From contig FO203512.1 of assembly GCA_000967895.1 (NCBI GenBank), forward strand, positions 1,189,582 to 1,253,581: DNA of 64,000 bases, given 5' to 3'. Both the position numbers and the translations under genes were made by a program. Position 1 is the stretch's first letter, and the number at the start of each line of letters is the position of its first letter. Under the pieces are notes generated by a model, which worked only from the letters and a program-made list of their open reading frames with translations, searched no databases and was not told the DNA's origin. The stretch is from Oleispira antarctica RB-8. Its GTDB lineage: Bacteria; Pseudomonadota; Gammaproteobacteria; Pseudomonadales; Oceanobacteraceae. Below, piece after piece: positions 7,409-15,356 of this stretch.

Positions 7409-9285
7409 GAAGACTCACGTAATAGCGCTTTAACATCACGCTCTAATGAAGCGGCTGAAACAGAATCAGCAGATTGAAAGGGCGCCGCAGTCAGTGTCAC
7501 TTTAGACCAAAAACGTCGAGGACGCTTGGTTAAAGCATGGCCATCTTTATGACTAAAAACACTGCCCCACATACCGCCTAATGCCATCGGCACGACCGGA
7601 ACAGGAGATTCTTTTAATATGCGCTCGATGCCTGATTTAAACGTATCGACCTCACCATCTGCAGTTAACTTTCCTTCTGGAAAAATACAAATAATTTCTC
7701 CACTTTCTAATTCTTTTTTAATACGTTTGAACGCATTCTCATACACATCAATATTGGCTTTGGGCGAGCAAATAGGAATGGTCTTAGCAATTTTGAAAAA
7801 CGTTTTTAAACCTGTCATTTCAGCAATACTGCGATCCATAACAAAGCGAATAGGGCGATGATAGGTACCTGCAATCAACATTGCATCAACGAAACTGACG
7901 TGATTACACACCAAAACTACAGGGCCAGTCTCTGGAATGTTTTCTAGGCCCTTATCTTGTACACGGTAAAGAGTATGCCCCAACATCCAGATGAAAAAGC
8001 GTAAAACAAACTCCGGTACGCGTGAATAAACGTAAAGAGCGACCACTATGTTCATTAGAGCTAATACTAAAAAGTACTCAGGAATCGTGAGCTCAATAAC
8101 GACTAATGCCAAGATACCAATGGCAGCACTGGCAACCATGAAAATAGCATTGAACATATTATTAGCGGCAATGATTTGAGCACGATTTTTGTCATCACTT
8201 CTATGCTGAATTAACGCTTGTAGTGGCACCACAAACAAACCACCAAAGGCGCTGACCATCGCGATATCAAACATTAAACGCCAGTTTTCAGCTTGCTGAA
8301 TAAACGCCATAGCCGACATGCCATCGATAACCTGAATACCTGACACTGAAAAGTATAAATCGATACCAAAAATACTCATGCCGATCGAGCCGATAGGGAC
8401 GATCCCCAATTCGATTTTATGACCCGACAGTTTTTCACATAACAAAGAACCCATCGCGACGCCCAAAGAAAATAGGGTTAGCAATAAGGTAACAACTTGA
8501 GTGGAGCCGCCTAAATAATCGCGAGCGAAGTTTGGGAACTGAGTTAAATAGCTAGCACCGATAAACCAAAACCAACTGATCGCCATAATGGATAAATACA
8601 CCGAACGATTCTCGCGTGCTTGCCCAAGGGTATTAACCATTTCGGTGAAGGGGTTCCAGTTGATTTTTAAATGAGGGTCGTTGGCCGCAGCTCGGGGAAT
8701 AAATTGACTGGATAAAAAACCTAAGATCGCGAAGAAGACGATACCGCCAGCAATCCAGTATTGGCCTTGTTCAAAATCAAAGAAAATTCCCGCAGTAATC
8801 GTACCGATTAAAATTGCTAGAAAAGTCCCCATTTCTACCAAGGCGTTGCCGCCGACGAGTTCTTCATCATTCAGTTGTTGCGGTAATAATGCGAACTTAA
8901 CCGGGCCAAAAATAGCAGACTGCATTCCCATGAGGAATAACAGCACCATCATCATCCAAATGTTACCCATAAAAATGGCGGTGGCGGCTAAACTCATAAT
9001 AATAACTTCTAAACCTTTTACCCAGCGAATGAGCTGAGATTTTTCCAGTTTATCGGCAATTTGACCCGCAACCGGAGAGAATAAAAAGAAGGGCAAAATA
9101 AATAAGCCAGCGGCTAAATTAGTTAGTAAAGCAGAATCGGACTGAGCACTAATACCACCAAAAGCGATTAATAATAACAGCGCATTTTTATATAAATTGT
9201 CATTAAAAGCGCCTAATGCTTGGGTTAAAAAATAGGGCAGGAATCGGCGTTTATTGAGGAGTGAAAATTGTCCTTGCTGGCTCAT
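7405..9285 (-). CDS. Lysophospholipid transporter LplT-like MFS fused to a PlsC-type acyltransferase
   Basis: This is a 626-residue fusion. Residues about 1-410 are a 12-helix MFS domain of the LplT type (start QALGAFNDNLYKNALL). Residues about 430-626 are a 1-acylglycerophosphate acyltransferase domain with the HX4D box NHVSFVD and the FPEGKLTADG block. LplT flips lysophospholipids inward, and the acyltransferase re-acylates them, so one chain could do both steps of lysophospholipid recycling. Related three-domain proteins add an acyl-ACP synthetase (Aas) at the C-terminus; that domain is absent here, so acyl donors must come from elsewhere. It is first in a two-gene operon with the EamA gene; a TetR gene lies 11 bp upstream on the same strand. 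Confidence 0.85.
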   Translation of the reverse strand: MSQQGQFSLLNKRRFLPYFLTQALGAFNDNLYKNALLLLIAFGGISAQSDSALLTNLAAGLFILPFFLFSPVAGQIADKLEKSQLIRWVKGLEVIIMSLAATAIFMGNIWMMMVLLFLMGMQSAIFGPVKFALLPQQLNDEELVGGNALVEMGTFLAILIGTITAGIFFDFEQGQYWIAGGIVFFAILGFLSSQFIPRAAANDPHLKINWNPFTEMVNTLGQARENRSVYLSIMAISWFWFIGASYLTQFPNFARDYLGGSTQVVTLLLTLFSLGVAMGSLLCEKLSGHKIELGIVPIGSIGMSIFGIDLYFSVSGIQVIDGMSAMAFIQQAENWRLMFDIAMVSAFGGLFVVPLQALIQHRSDDKNRAQIIAANNMFNAIFMVASAAIGILALVVIELTIPEYFLVLALMNIVVALYVYSRVPEFVLRFFIWMLGHTLYRVQDKGLENIPETGPVVLVCNHVSFVDAMLIAGTYHRPIRFVMDRSIAEMTGLKTFFKIAKTIPICSPKANIDVYENAFKRIKKELESGEIICIFPEGKLTADGEVDTFKSGIERILKESPVPVVPMALGGMWGSVFSHKDGHALTKRPRRFWSKVTLTAAPFQSADSVSAASLERDVKALLRESS

Positions 9286-9296
9286 GCTGAACGTCC

Positions 9297-9971
9297 TTAT
9301 TGATTAATAGTAATATTGGCGTCTATGGATGTTTTCCACGACGTTAAATAATGATGAATTAATGAATGGATCATACTGCCTCCATTAACCGCTTGTCTAT
9401 CAACGACTTGCCCATCAACGCCTTGGTAATGATTACTGGTCGAGGCAAAAATTTTATTATCGACTTCGAGCATACAGATACCGTGCACAGACGCCCAAAC
9501 AGTTCGGGAAGCTTGTTGCAGTTCATTGGGTTTAGCTTGAGGCGATAATTTAAGCAGGCGCAATTCAATCAGCTCGAACAATTGATTAATACGGCTCTGT
9601 TGCCAGTCAGGCACATCTTCATCCAGCCTATGTTCAAACAATAAGCGCCATTGAAAGGTATGTTGCTGAGCAAAGAGTAAATATTCTTGTGCAAACAGCA
9701 ACAGCTGTTGCTGAGCATTGAGGTTATCAGCGTCCGACAGCTTCTTCTCTAAAAGCTCACTAATCTGGTCTAGGGTACAAGCATTAACCGCCAATAATAG
9801 ATGTGCGTAGCTGCCAAATAGGTTTATTAGTGTGCCTGGGGAATAACTAACCATTTTGGCAATTTGGCGCAGACTTAACGCTTGGGCGGGTTGTTGCTGT
9901 AAAAATTCTAATACTGAGGTTATTACCCAGGCTTTAAGCTCTTCTGGGCTGTGATCTTTACGACGTGCCAT
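9297..9971 (-). CDS. TetR-family transcriptional regulator
   Basis: The 224-residue protein has an N-terminal TetR helix-turn-helix (about 20-60: LSLRQIAKMVSYSPGTLINLFGSYAHLL) and an all-helical ligand domain with the ASVHGICMLEV segment of the TetR_C WHG type. It directly precedes the LplT-PlsC gene (11 bp) and probably heads that operon. Two palindromes with a common core lie between it and the divergent small gene at 10135, the place expected for its operators, so it probably controls itself, the lipid-recycling genes and the divergent gene. The ligand is unknown; given the operon, a fatty acid or acyl-CoA is a reasonable guess. Confidence 0.88.
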   Translation of the reverse strand: MARRKDHSPEELKAWVITSVLEFLQQQPAQALSLRQIAKMVSYSPGTLINLFGSYAHLLLAVNACTLDQISELLEKKLSDADNLNAQQQLLLFAQEYLLFAQQHTFQWRLLFEHRLDEDVPDWQQSRINQLFELIELRLLKLSPQAKPNELQQASRTVWASVHGICMLEVDNKIFASTSNHYQGVDGQVVDRQAVNGGSMIHSLIHHYLTSWKTSIDANITINQ

Positions 9972-10021
9972 GGGACTTCACCAATTGCTTCACCAAAATA
10001 GTTGACTTGAGCTGATTTCGC

Positions 10022-10054
10022 TCTATTATTCTAAACAGTGTTCAGAATAATAGA
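10022..10054. promoter_or_regulatory. 33-bp near-perfect palindrome, probable TetR operator 1
   Basis: TCTATTATTCT-a-AACA-g-TGTT-c-AGAATAATAGA is symmetric about 10038 with a single mismatched pair. It lies 51 bp upstream of the TetR start codon, between divergent genes. Autoregulation by the neighbouring TetR protein is the simplest reading. Confidence 0.7.
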
Positions 10055-10060
10055 TTTATT

Positions 10061-10075
10061 TTGAACAGTGATCAA
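10061..10075. promoter_or_regulatory. 15-bp palindrome, probable TetR operator 2
   Basis: TTGAaCAgTGaTCAA is symmetric about 10068, exactly 30 bp from the centre of operator 1, and shares its core AACAGTG(T/A)TCA. Spacing near three helical turns would place two dimers on the same DNA face. Confidence 0.55.
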
Positions 10076-10134
10076 GTCTGCGTTGAAAATATAGTTAAAA
10101 TACAGCGGATTCCAATAATTAGATGGGGTGGTTT

Positions 10135-10290
10135 ATGGATAAATTACAAGATATGAAACAAGCGATTAAATATTCTTCGGGTATCGCAGTAACAGCGCTG
10201 TGCGCCTCAACCAGTGAATATGCGCTGGGATTATTGGCAGCCTATTATGGTTTGCGACAGGTTCGTAAGTTAAGACGGCTGATGAGTTAA
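10135..10290 (+). CDS. Small hydrophobic protein, C-terminus cut by a 17-bp duplication
   Basis: This reading frame of 51 codons starts at ATG 10135 after a good ribosome-binding site (GGGGTGG). It has one hydrophobic stretch (about 17-44: IAVTALCAST..LGLLAAYYGL) followed by a basic end, RQVRKLRRLMS, so it is probably a small membrane protein with a cytoplasmic basic tail. It is divergent from the TetR gene, with both candidate operators in the shared promoter. A perfect 17-bp tandem duplication (10271-10304) creates the stop; with one copy the frame would run on for 12 more codons (to about 10337). I do not recognise the family. Confidence 0.55.
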   Translation: MDKLQDMKQAIKYSSGIAVTALCASTSEYALGLLAAYYGLRQVRKLRRLMS

Positions 10291-10304
10291 GACGGCTGAT
10301 GAGT
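10271..10304. repeat. Perfect 17-bp tandem duplication
   Basis: TAAGACGGCTGATGAGT occurs twice in direct contact (10271-10287 and 10288-10304). Its length is not a multiple of three, so it shifts the frame of the small membrane protein gene and introduces its stop. Confidence 0.95.
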
Positions 10305-10424
10305 GAAGAAGTCTCTGCGCAAAATCGTGCTAAATAGCATATTAAACGACAAAGCAGAATCCACAGCAGAGAGACATTAAAATAACCTGACCTTCAGACG
10401 CTGCAATCTCCAGTCCTTCAATCT

Positions 10425-10850
10425 TCAAGTACTCCAATCTTCATTGAGTATTTCAACCAAGGCCGCATACCGATCTTGCCCGATAGACTGGGCAATATCA
10501 TTTTCGATACGAATCATGTGTTCTTTAATGATGATGCGTTTTTGCTGGCCTTGCTCTGTGAAATGGATGATCTTCTCGTTGCCTTTATCGCTTTCTTCCA
10601 GCTTGATCCAATCCAGTTCGGTTAGTCGAACCACGGTCTTGTGTGCCGCTTGGCGAGAGATGTTTAAGCTACGCGCTAATGCAGATATGCTACTGCTCTT
10701 GCCATTCAATACTGCGAGTGCCCGTGCTTGAGCGGTGGTTAGGCTGACGCCCCCTTGGTTTTTCAAAGAGATTAACAGTTCTTCCTCGTACCATTCGTAG
10801 CGTTTAAACAGTAGGGATTTTAAATTTTTTGATAAGTCTGGAATATTCAT
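10425..10850 (-). CDS. MarR-family transcriptional regulator
   Basis: Starting at ATG 10850 (MNIPDLSKNL; a TTG at 10871 is less likely) the product is 141 residues, the usual MarR length. The winged helix is visible at about 50-110: SISALARSLNISRQAAHKTVVRL as the recognition region and the wing around DKGNEKIIHFTEQG. The gene is divergent from a DUF2798 gene, and two identical-format palindromes (TTGTCA-N8-TGACAA) lie in the gap, one of them abutting the start codon. Autorepression and control of the DUF2798 gene are likely. Confidence 0.88.
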   Translation of the reverse strand: MNIPDLSKNLKSLLFKRYEWYEEELLISLKNQGGVSLTTAQARALAVLNGKSSSISALARSLNISRQAAHKTVVRLTELDWIKLEESDKGNEKIIHFTEQGQQKRIIIKEHMIRIENDIAQSIGQDRYAALVEILNEDWST

Positions 10851-10851
10851 G

Positions 10852-10871
10852 TTGTCAATCTTAGTTGACAA
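10852..10871. promoter_or_regulatory. MarR operator 1, TTGTCA-N8-TGACAA
   Basis: The inverted repeat TTGTCAATCTTAGTTGACAA ends 2 bp upstream of the marR-type start codon. Binding there would block translation-start-proximal promoter sequences, as in classic MarR autorepression. Confidence 0.65.
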
Positions 10872-10894
10872 GATGGATCAAGACAACTACTATC

Positions 10895-10914
10895 TTGTCA
10901 TCTAAAGTTGACAA
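10895..10914. promoter_or_regulatory. MarR operator 2, TTGTCA-N8-TGACAA
   Basis: A second copy with the same 6-8-6 format (TTGTCATCTAAAGTTGACAA), 43 bp centre to centre from operator 1 and 53 bp before the divergent DUF2798 start. Two sites of the same format make control by the adjacent MarR protein likely. Confidence 0.65.
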
Positions 10915-10966
10915 TGCTGATTGAGATTATTCAATCACATCAGTCAAAGGATGAAGTAGAAACACA

Positions 10967-11191
10967 ATGAGAAGATTAGAAAAATTTTACTTTCCTTTTT
11001 TTATGGCGGGTTTTATGACAATTATAATGTCATTTACACTCACCGCTATTCATCAAGGTTTTCATCCAGGGTTTTTACTGAACTGGGGGCGGTCTTTTAT
11101 TTTCGCGTTCCCGATTGCATTTCCTTCGGTCGTTTTGATTGCTCCACTGGTGCATAAAATGAGTGAAGCGTTAAAGAGAAAAACGCATTAA
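10967..11191 (+). CDS. DUF2798-family small membrane protein
   Basis: The 74-residue protein has two transmembrane helices (about 8-32 and 44-64) and a basic end. The pattern FPFFMAGFMTIIMSFTLTAIHQGF followed by WGRSFIFAFPIAFPSVVLIAP (split here by a loop) is that of DUF2798, a family of small inner-membrane proteins of unknown function often next to MarR or LysR regulators. It is divergent from the MarR gene with two operators between them. The ribosome-binding site is AAAGGATGA. Confidence 0.75.
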   Translation: MRRLEKFYFPFFMAGFMTIIMSFTLTAIHQGFHPGFLLNWGRSFIFAFPIAFPSVVLIAPLVHKMSEALKRKTH

Positions 11192-11229
11192 ATTGCGCTA
11201 AAATCTAGTCAGTTTCAGCACATAAGTCG

Positions 11230-12867
11230 CTATCGATCTGCAAAGGGATCTATTAAAACGTCTTCAAGTATTTGTTGTTGTGTCAATTCGGCTTCTAGGC
11301 GTAATCGTTCAGTGAAGTCGGCCAGCTTAGCAATAGGCTCTTCTTCTTCATGCTTGTCATCGATTAATACACCTTTGCTATACGCTTTGCTAGATTCTGA
11401 ATTTTCGTTATTTTGTTCGAGTGTCGCTGATAGCAATTGCTGATTGCCCGTTGAAGTAGTGACGGTATTTGAAACGTCATAATTAAAAGTATTGTGGCGA
11501 TACGTTTGCGTCAAAAAATCGGGTTTTTCTAAGTGCCCAAGTGATTTGTAATAAGCACCCTCAAGTTTAAAGTTTTGCTGTTGCTTGGTTGCAGTGACGG
11601 GCCCTTCAGTTTGCTGTCGGGTATTCACCGAGAGTTCGAGGGTAAAGCCTGAATATTCCTCAGGCTTTTGAGCAATATTGAATCTTTCTTTATGGCTAAC
11701 AAAATGAAAACTAAAGTCGGGAATCGGCAGTAGAGCATCTTTGCTTTTTTCTGCATCGGAGGCATCTTGGCTCGTTAATTCATTAGTACGGTCTTGCTCT
11801 ATCTCTTTAGCCCGCTCTAATTCATCTTCATTAATATTAAATCCTGCAGAGAATACATCTTGCATCAGCTGCGCTTGAATATCATCTGCTTGTGCTTTTT
11901 CTGCACTGTCTTTTAGAATATCAAGATAATGCTGTATCACTTGTTCTTTATTTTGCTCGCTGTATACCATCTGCCCAAGTTTAGTGAGTTGGATTTGTGC
12001 CTTATTTCCGTCGTAATTCACTTCGATAAAACGTTCTTCATCGTTGTTTTTATACTCTAATAACAGCGGTTTACTTGTGCCGCCCATACTGTTCAAATTC
12101 AGTTCACTGATAACATCAAAAGAGGCAAGGTCGAGGGTTTTTAAACTGGGGACTCCGTTATTAAAAAGTGTGGTAGAAAATGCTTCTAAATTTTCACTAA
12201 ACTGTTGCAGTTGTTTTATTTCTTCTTTCGTCAGATCGCCTTGGACGTCAAAGCTTATTTCTGTGCTACGGAAACTGGCATGTTGTCCCACGGCATAAAC
12301 ACTAAAATCTTCAAATTCATACATTAACGTATCAGGATTTTTGCCACGACCGCTAAAACTTTCAATAGAAAATTGTATCGTTGCGCCACTTTTGGTTTTT
12401 AACTCTAGGTCAAATGCTTGAGTCCTTGTCTTAGACGAAACAATAAACTCACTGAAATCGACATTGCCTGCGCTGCTATTTTGCGATTGATAGTGGTATT
12501 GTCGCAACTCTTGGTGGTAGCTTTCAGTAGGCTTATTCAATAACTCATTAAAGCGAGTGCCTAAACCTTTGAAACGGTTATCAGAGTTTTCATCATTAAG
12601 CTGGTTGGTAAACTTTTGTGTTTGATCACTGCTTTGCAGCGTATTCGATATTGAGTGTTGAATAAAGGTGGGTTGCGGTTTATATAATTCGCTAAGAGAT
12701 GAGTTTGGTGGTGAGCTAGGCAGGTAAGGAAGTGGCTGAGATAGCGTTAATTTTTCGCCTTTTTCTATTTTTACCAGAGACCTTTCATCGCTAATGACAG
12801 GGCGCATCTCGTTACTCTGCTGCGCTAGCAGAGTAAGCGGTGAACTGGAAAATTTAGATATATCCAT
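11230..12867 (-). CDS. Hypothetical protein, large and hydrophilic
   Basis: Starting at ATG 12867 (MDISKFSSSP) the product is 545 residues; an extended frame reaches TTG 12966, overlapping the stop of the upstream oxygenase gene. There is no signal peptide or transmembrane helix. The N-terminal third is Ser/Gln/Pro-rich and probably disordered. Two similar segments (about 160-210 and 390-430) repeat the pattern 'F.lELs...(G).f', e.g. TRTQAFDLELKTKSGATIQF and KPEEYSGFTLELSVNTRQQT, suggesting a duplicated beta domain. The C-terminal end is acidic and helical. I do not recognise the family. It is downstream of, and perhaps cotranscribed with, the 2OG-oxygenase and aldehyde dehydrogenase genes, although no functional link is evident. 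Confidence 0.6.
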   Translation of the reverse strand: MDISKFSSSPLTLLAQQSNEMRPVISDERSLVKIEKGEKLTLSQPLPYLPSSPPNSSLSELYKPQPTFIQHSISNTLQSSDQTQKFTNQLNDENSDNRFKGLGTRFNELLNKPTESYHQELRQYHYQSQNSSAGNVDFSEFIVSSKTRTQAFDLELKTKSGATIQFSIESFSGRGKNPDTLMYEFEDFSVYAVGQHASFRSTEISFDVQGDLTKEEIKQLQQFSENLEAFSTTLFNNGVPSLKTLDLASFDVISELNLNSMGGTSKPLLLEYKNNDEERFIEVNYDGNKAQIQLTKLGQMVYSEQNKEQVIQHYLDILKDSAEKAQADDIQAQLMQDVFSAGFNINEDELERAKEIEQDRTNELTSQDASDAEKSKDALLPIPDFSFHFVSHKERFNIAQKPEEYSGFTLELSVNTRQQTEGPVTATKQQQNFKLEGAYYKSLGHLEKPDFLTQTYRHNTFNYDVSNTVTTSTGNQQLLSATLEQNNENSESSKAYSKGVLIDDKHEEEEPIAKLADFTERLRLEAELTQQQILEDVLIDPFADR

Positions 12868-12962
12868 AAAGCAGGCCCGTTCGGTATGTGCCATTAAATT
12901 AAGTTCACATACGATATCGGCTACTTTGATGAATACTTTATAGCGCTTTATTATTGAAACTA

Positions 12963-13787
12963 TCAATCTTGCACAAACAACACATCACTGCGGGCAATGT
13001 ATTTAGTGCCGCGGGTAATCGGTACCGAGCTATGCACTCTATGCAACGGGTGCATGCCATGGGGGAAGCAAAGGATTGATCCTGCTGGGGTACGAATATC
13101 AATATCTTTCATCGGTGCGTGACGGCCGACAGGTTGATAAGGATCGTTGCCATTGACTCGAAAGCGGGTAGCACCCCCGTCAAAATCTTCGCTTAAAAAC
13201 ATCAAAAATGTCATTTCACTGTAGCGATCAGGGTAGGCATCCGTCACTAGGTTTTGATCAATTACACGGCTGCCTGGCCAAGCGCCGTCTGTATGAAATT
13301 TAAAGAAATCACCTTCCTTATAACGATAAAAACGAAAGCGCGCATTGATACCGACAGACTGTCTGCCGTCAAATATATTATCAGGGTCGGTTAAACGTGT
13401 GTCGGTTAAAGCAGGCGCTGGCATTAAATGCGCGCAGCGTTGCCAGATAAGTTCATCAGTTGTTTTATCCACTACCCAAGTAACATTGTCATTGTGACGA
13501 ACGTCTCTTGCTAACGATACTGGAGCATCGGGTAAATAACCGAGAGCTTCTGTGGTATCAATAAAGGCTTGGCATTCTTCTGGTGACAAAACATTCAAAA
13601 GTTGAAACGCACCCGGCACCTCTGGAATATCTTTACGCGAAACCGTCAACGGTGCTGCTAACGCCAGACCCGTAGGGTTTTCGCTGTGGCTTGTCCACGT
13701 TGGCAATGAGGGATTCTCAGCGCCCGGTTCACGGGCCACAACATAAAAATCTTTTTTATTTACGTTAGAAGTAATATCAGTATTCAT
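12963..13787 (-). CDS. 2-oxoglutarate/Fe(II)-dependent oxygenase (prolyl 4-hydroxylase-like fold)
   Basis: This 274-residue protein has a double-stranded beta-helix with an iron facial triad: the HxD in FHTDGAWPG (about 167-169) and the distal His in the segment HPLHRVHSSVPITRG near the C-terminus, followed by the Arg/Lys (RGTKYIARSD) that binds 2-oxoglutarate. Neighbouring motifs (RFRFYRYKEGDFF, MTFLMFLSEDFDGG, GATRF) are those of small-molecule or prolyl hydroxylases of the P4Hc type. It lies 13 bp downstream of the aldehyde dehydrogenase gene, and hydroxylation and aldehyde oxidation may act in one pathway. The substrate is unknown. Confidence 0.8.
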   Translation of the reverse strand: MNTDITSNVNKKDFYVVAREPGAENPSLPTWTSHSENPTGLALAAPLTVSRKDIPEVPGAFQLLNVLSPEECQAFIDTTEALGYLPDAPVSLARDVRHNDNVTWVVDKTTDELIWQRCAHLMPAPALTDTRLTDPDNIFDGRQSVGINARFRFYRYKEGDFFKFHTDGAWPGSRVIDQNLVTDAYPDRYSEMTFLMFLSEDFDGGATRFRVNGNDPYQPVGRHAPMKDIDIRTPAGSILCFPHGMHPLHRVHSSVPITRGTKYIARSDVLFVQD

Positions 13788-13800
13788 GCTATTCCCCTTA

Positions 13801-15162
13801 TTAATGATTAATCACAGTAACTTGTGCAAATTGACGATGGCCTTCAACGGAACCATGGAAACCAAAACCGCTTTGCTTCGCGCCAACCCAAGGTGCATCA
13901 CCGCCAGCACCAACGCCTTGGTTAATGCCAATCATGCCAGCTTGTAATTGTTGGGCTACTTTTTTAGCATCACGATCACCAAATACCACCGCGCCTAAAC
14001 CATACACGCTGTCATTAGCACGCTTAATTACGTCATCTAAAGAACCGAAACGGTCGATGGCGACGACAGGGCCAAATGTTTCTTCGCTTTCAATTATCAT
14101 GGTCGGATTAATATTGCTAATAACAGTTGGCGGAATAAAAGGAAGTAAAGGTTTACGTTCTCCAAATAAAAGAGTCGCGCCTTTGTCCAGAGCATCTTCA
14201 ATATGGCTGACAACTTTAGCGTGTTGTTTCGCATTCACTAATGGGCCGATGTTCACGCGACTATCGCGCCAGCTACCGACTTTATATTGTGAAGCGATAC
14301 TCACCACGGCTTGTTCAAATTGCTCGGCAATTTTTTCGTCAACATAAACCCGTTCAGTCGAAGTACACATTTGACCGGCGTTTTCGAAACTAGATGCCAC
14401 GGCAAACTGTGCGGCCGCAAAAACATCCGCATCGTCTAAAACAATCATCGGGTCATTGCCACCCAGTTCCATCACTAAGCGTTTTAGCTGTGGTGCAGCA
14501 TTCGCCATAATGTTGCGACCGGTTTGTAGCGAACCGGTAAATGCCACCATATTAATATTCGATTTTACTAAGGCTTCGCCGACATCACCGCCGCCGTGAG
14601 CAATTTGCAATACACCACTTGGCAAGGTTTCGTTAAGAATATTCACCAACATGTCAGCGACCAATGGCGTTTCTTCTGAAGGTTTTAAAATAACGCTATT
14701 ACCCGCAACCAAGGCCGGCACGATTAAATTGTTCGCCATCGCTAGGGGATAGTTCCACGGTGAAATTACCGCAACGGTGCCAACAGGGCGATATTGAATT
14801 TCACTATTGCCTGCTAAGCGTTGGCTCGCAAAGGCTTTGGCGGTTTCGGCGGCGAGGTAGCGACCACCATGCAAAGTACCACTGGCTTCATAGCCTGCGC
14901 GGCGCGTATCTTTACCCATTTCACGGCTGATCAACATTGCCATGCTTTCTTCTGCATCTTCTAATGCCGCGTAGGCTTGTTGCACAAGACTGCTACGTTC
15001 ATGCAGCGGGCGTTGCCCCCAATTGACTTGTGCCTGTGCGGCCCGCTCTACAATCGTTTTAAGCGCTGCTTCATTTGTGATGGCCACAGAACCAACGACT
15101 TCGCCATTGCTGGGATCGATCGATTCGAGTATTTGTGCTGAAGAACGGTTGAGATCTGTCAT
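13801..15162 (-). CDS. NAD(P)+-dependent aldehyde dehydrogenase (succinate-semialdehyde dehydrogenase type)
   Basis: The 453-residue ALDH-superfamily enzyme has the catalytic Glu in MELGGNDPM and catalytic Cys in NAGQMCTSTERV, with the SPWNYPLAMA cofactor-binding segment and the C-terminal GVGAGGDAPWVGAKQSGFG block. Length and these segments place it with GabD/YneI-like dehydrogenases that oxidise semialdehydes. It is the first gene of an operon with the 2OG-oxygenase. Upstream (15217-15277) is an element shared with the leader of the LysR gene at 39074, so that regulator may control it. The actual substrate is not known. Confidence 0.85.
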   Translation of the reverse strand: MTDLNRSSAQILESIDPSNGEVVGSVAITNEAALKTIVERAAQAQVNWGQRPLHERSSLVQQAYAALEDAEESMAMLISREMGKDTRRAGYEASGTLHGGRYLAAETAKAFASQRLAGNSEIQYRPVGTVAVISPWNYPLAMANNLIVPALVAGNSVILKPSEETPLVADMLVNILNETLPSGVLQIAHGGGDVGEALVKSNINMVAFTGSLQTGRNIMANAAPQLKRLVMELGGNDPMIVLDDADVFAAAQFAVASSFENAGQMCTSTERVYVDEKIAEQFEQAVVSIASQYKVGSWRDSRVNIGPLVNAKQHAKVVSHIEDALDKGATLLFGERKPLLPFIPPTVISNINPTMIIESEETFGPVVAIDRFGSLDDVIKRANDSVYGLGAVVFGDRDAKKVAQQLQAGMIGINQGVGAGGDAPWVGAKQSGFGFHGSVEGHRQFAQVTVINH

Positions 15163-15216
15163 GGTGAAACCCTCTGTATGTCTAGCTAGAATGCGTCAAT
15201 GTAATTGGCAGGCATA

Positions 15217-15277
15217 GTAGGCTTTATTAGATACAAGGGAAATCAAGCAGTAGCTGTAAGAGATACAGGTTTATTTA
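15217..15277. promoter_or_regulatory. ~60-bp element shared with the LysR gene leader (copy A)
   Basis: This copy shares GTAGGCT, TAGATACAA, GCTGTAA and an unbroken AGATACAGGTTTATTTA with 39014-39072, with about 80% identity overall by eye. It contains CTGTA-N5-TACAG, a LysR-type dyad. It begins 55 bp upstream of the aldehyde dehydrogenase start codon. Confidence 0.7.
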
Positions 15278-15280
15278 GGT

Positions 15281-15307
15281 TCTAGATTTTAGGCTCTAGA
15301 TTTTAGG
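15281..15307. repeat. Short direct repeat, TCTAGATTTTAGG twice
   Basis: Two identical 13-bp copies (15281-15293 and 15295-15307) with a 14-bp period lie in the gap between cytochrome b561 and aldehyde dehydrogenase. No function is apparent. Confidence 0.8.
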
Positions 15308-15317
15308 TGTTTAAGGC

Positions 15318-15339
15318 AGCCCCGAAAAGAGACGGGGCT
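15318..15339. terminator. GC-rich hairpin after the cytochrome b561 gene
   Basis: The 7-bp stem AGCCCCG/CGGGGCT with an 8-base loop lies 18 bp after the cytochrome b561 stop. No clear run of T follows on either strand, so it is a weak or factor-assisted terminator at best. Confidence 0.45.
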
Positions 15340-15356
15340 TCACATTCAATACGTAA

